Shown piece after piece: positions 63,455 to 64,000 of a DNA stretch of 64,000 bases (positions are counted from its first letter, which is position 1; each line of letters begins with the position of its first letter). Made by a program: the position numbers and the translations under genes. The DNA comes from CBDBND01 sp965207985 (GTDB lineage Bacteria > Pseudomonadota > Alphaproteobacteria > Rhodospirillales > Rhodospirillaceae), in contig CBDBND010000033.1 in NCBI GenBank assembly GCA_965207985.1, forward strand, positions 186,001 to 250,000. The letters run 5' to 3'. The notes under the pieces are model-generated. The model saw only the letters and a program-made list of their open reading frames with translations. It searched no databases and was not told the origin of the DNA.

Positions 63455-64000
63455 CAATTTTTTGTTTTGCCAAAGTTCTCCAGTATGGGTGCCCTCGCTG
63501 ATTTTCTAGCCCGTCTCGCCTGGTACCTACATCCGTTTCAGAATAGAGATTTTAAAATCTGGTGTATTCTTTCACCAGCAGTCAATCCGCAAATCAGTTT
63601 CGAAGACCTGGCAGTTCATATTCCAACGCATTTTGATCCCAAGGTGCGATTTTGTTTGCAATCTTTGATGTCTAACAATCTTGAATTGGTATCCGAGAAT
63701 GCAATGAAAGGAACTCGCATCCGAATTAATCATGTTTTGCTATGGAACCGCAGTGGGTTTAACGCTGAAAAGGAACAAATGGTCGATTACGTAATCAAAG
63801 TGGCCAGTGCCATAGACGCACGACAGATACCTACTCATAATCTTGATGTAAGCAACAATCCTTTTGAACGGCAGCATTTCATCGATATCTTTGGCATGCT
63901 TTTAGGTAACTATCAAAGCACCAAAAATAGAGATCGGCTGGAACACTTATGCACACAGTTTTCGGTTAAAGATGGAGAGCCTCCTCCGCTTGTTATCGGT
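63440..64000 (+). CDS. Uncharacterised protein, 3' end outside window
   Basis: The ATG at 63440 opens a frame of at least 187 codons that runs off the window: MAETLQFFVLPKFSSMGALA, FLARLAWYLHPFQNRDFKIW, NPQISFEDLAVHIPTHFDPK and FGMLLGNYQSTKNRDRLEHL. It is not known to me; the alpha/beta-like pattern gives no clear fold. The first copy of the duplicated start (63381) yields only 13 codons. By location it may belong to the same surface-glycan locus. Confidence 0.6.
   Translation, partial: MAETLQFFVLPKFSSMGALADFLARLAWYLHPFQNRDFKIWCILSPAVNPQISFEDLAVHIPTHFDPKVRFCLQSLMSNNLELVSENAMKGTRIRINHVLLWNRSGFNAEKEQMVDYVIKVASAIDARQIPTHNLDVSNNPFERQHFIDIFGMLLGNYQSTKNRDRLEHLCTQFSVKDGEPPPLVIG

Overview
The window looks like the chromosome of an alphaproteobacterium, probably a marine Rhodospirillales-like species (genus not resolvable from sequence alone). 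The best evidence is the conserved minus-strand block from murA through hisG, hisD, a UPF0262 gene, a low-molecular-weight phosphatase, infA, maf, an RNase E/G gene and yacG to tRNA-Phe (about 29.3-37.0 kb). This order and the UPF0262 family are typical of Alphaproteobacteria, and HisG is the short HisZ-dependent form. LptF and Tsx/OmpK-like genes show a Gram-negative envelope.

Left part (1-14.7 kb): envelope and housekeeping genes, a frameshifted lptF, and a tight four-gene plus-strand operon (7.5-11.7 kb). The operon encodes inositol-3-phosphate synthase, a CTP:inositol-phosphate cytidylyltransferase-like enzyme, a CDP-alcohol phosphatidyltransferase and a Wzx-type flippase. It looks like a CDP-inositol route to an inositol lipid or related product.

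Middle-left (14.8-29.3 kb): an IS3-family element, then an operon of VOC protein, family-5 solute-binding protein, PhyH dioxygenase and DUF4437-like cupin. Next comes a PAS-PP2C regulator broken by an IS3 fragment, beside a divergent STAS antagonist. Three exported enzymes follow: a Tat-type FMN hydroxy-acid oxidase carrying a CxxCH motif, a methyltransferase with an export-like signal, and a secreted amidohydrolase. Layered IS fragments then truncate an NmrA-type gene next to tRNA-Phe.

Core block (29.3-38.1 kb): the conserved genes above plus dcd, a 59-residue basic/helical protein and tRNA-Thr. Just past tRNA-Thr lies a mobile-element-rich segment (38.1-45.4 kb) with a truncated type IIG-like DNA methyltransferase, a complete IS3-family element, two IS5-type elements and an interrupted repetitive surface-protein fragment.

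Right part (45.4-64 kb): a glycosylation-type locus. It has a minus-strand array of at least five paralogous proteins made of TPR repeats plus a GT-B (heptosyltransferase-like) domain. Around them are a GT8-like glycosyltransferase, a TPR-OGT (GT41) protein, two membrane-anchored SGNH hydrolases, a polysaccharide-type glycosyltransferase interrupted by two mobile elements, and a GspE/PilB-like ATPase overlapping the array. Most array members are broken by frameshifts in homopolymers, in-frame TGA codons at Trp positions, tandem duplications or IS insertions; only one is intact. This suggests recombination, decay or phase switching, although homopolymer errors in the assembly cannot be excluded.
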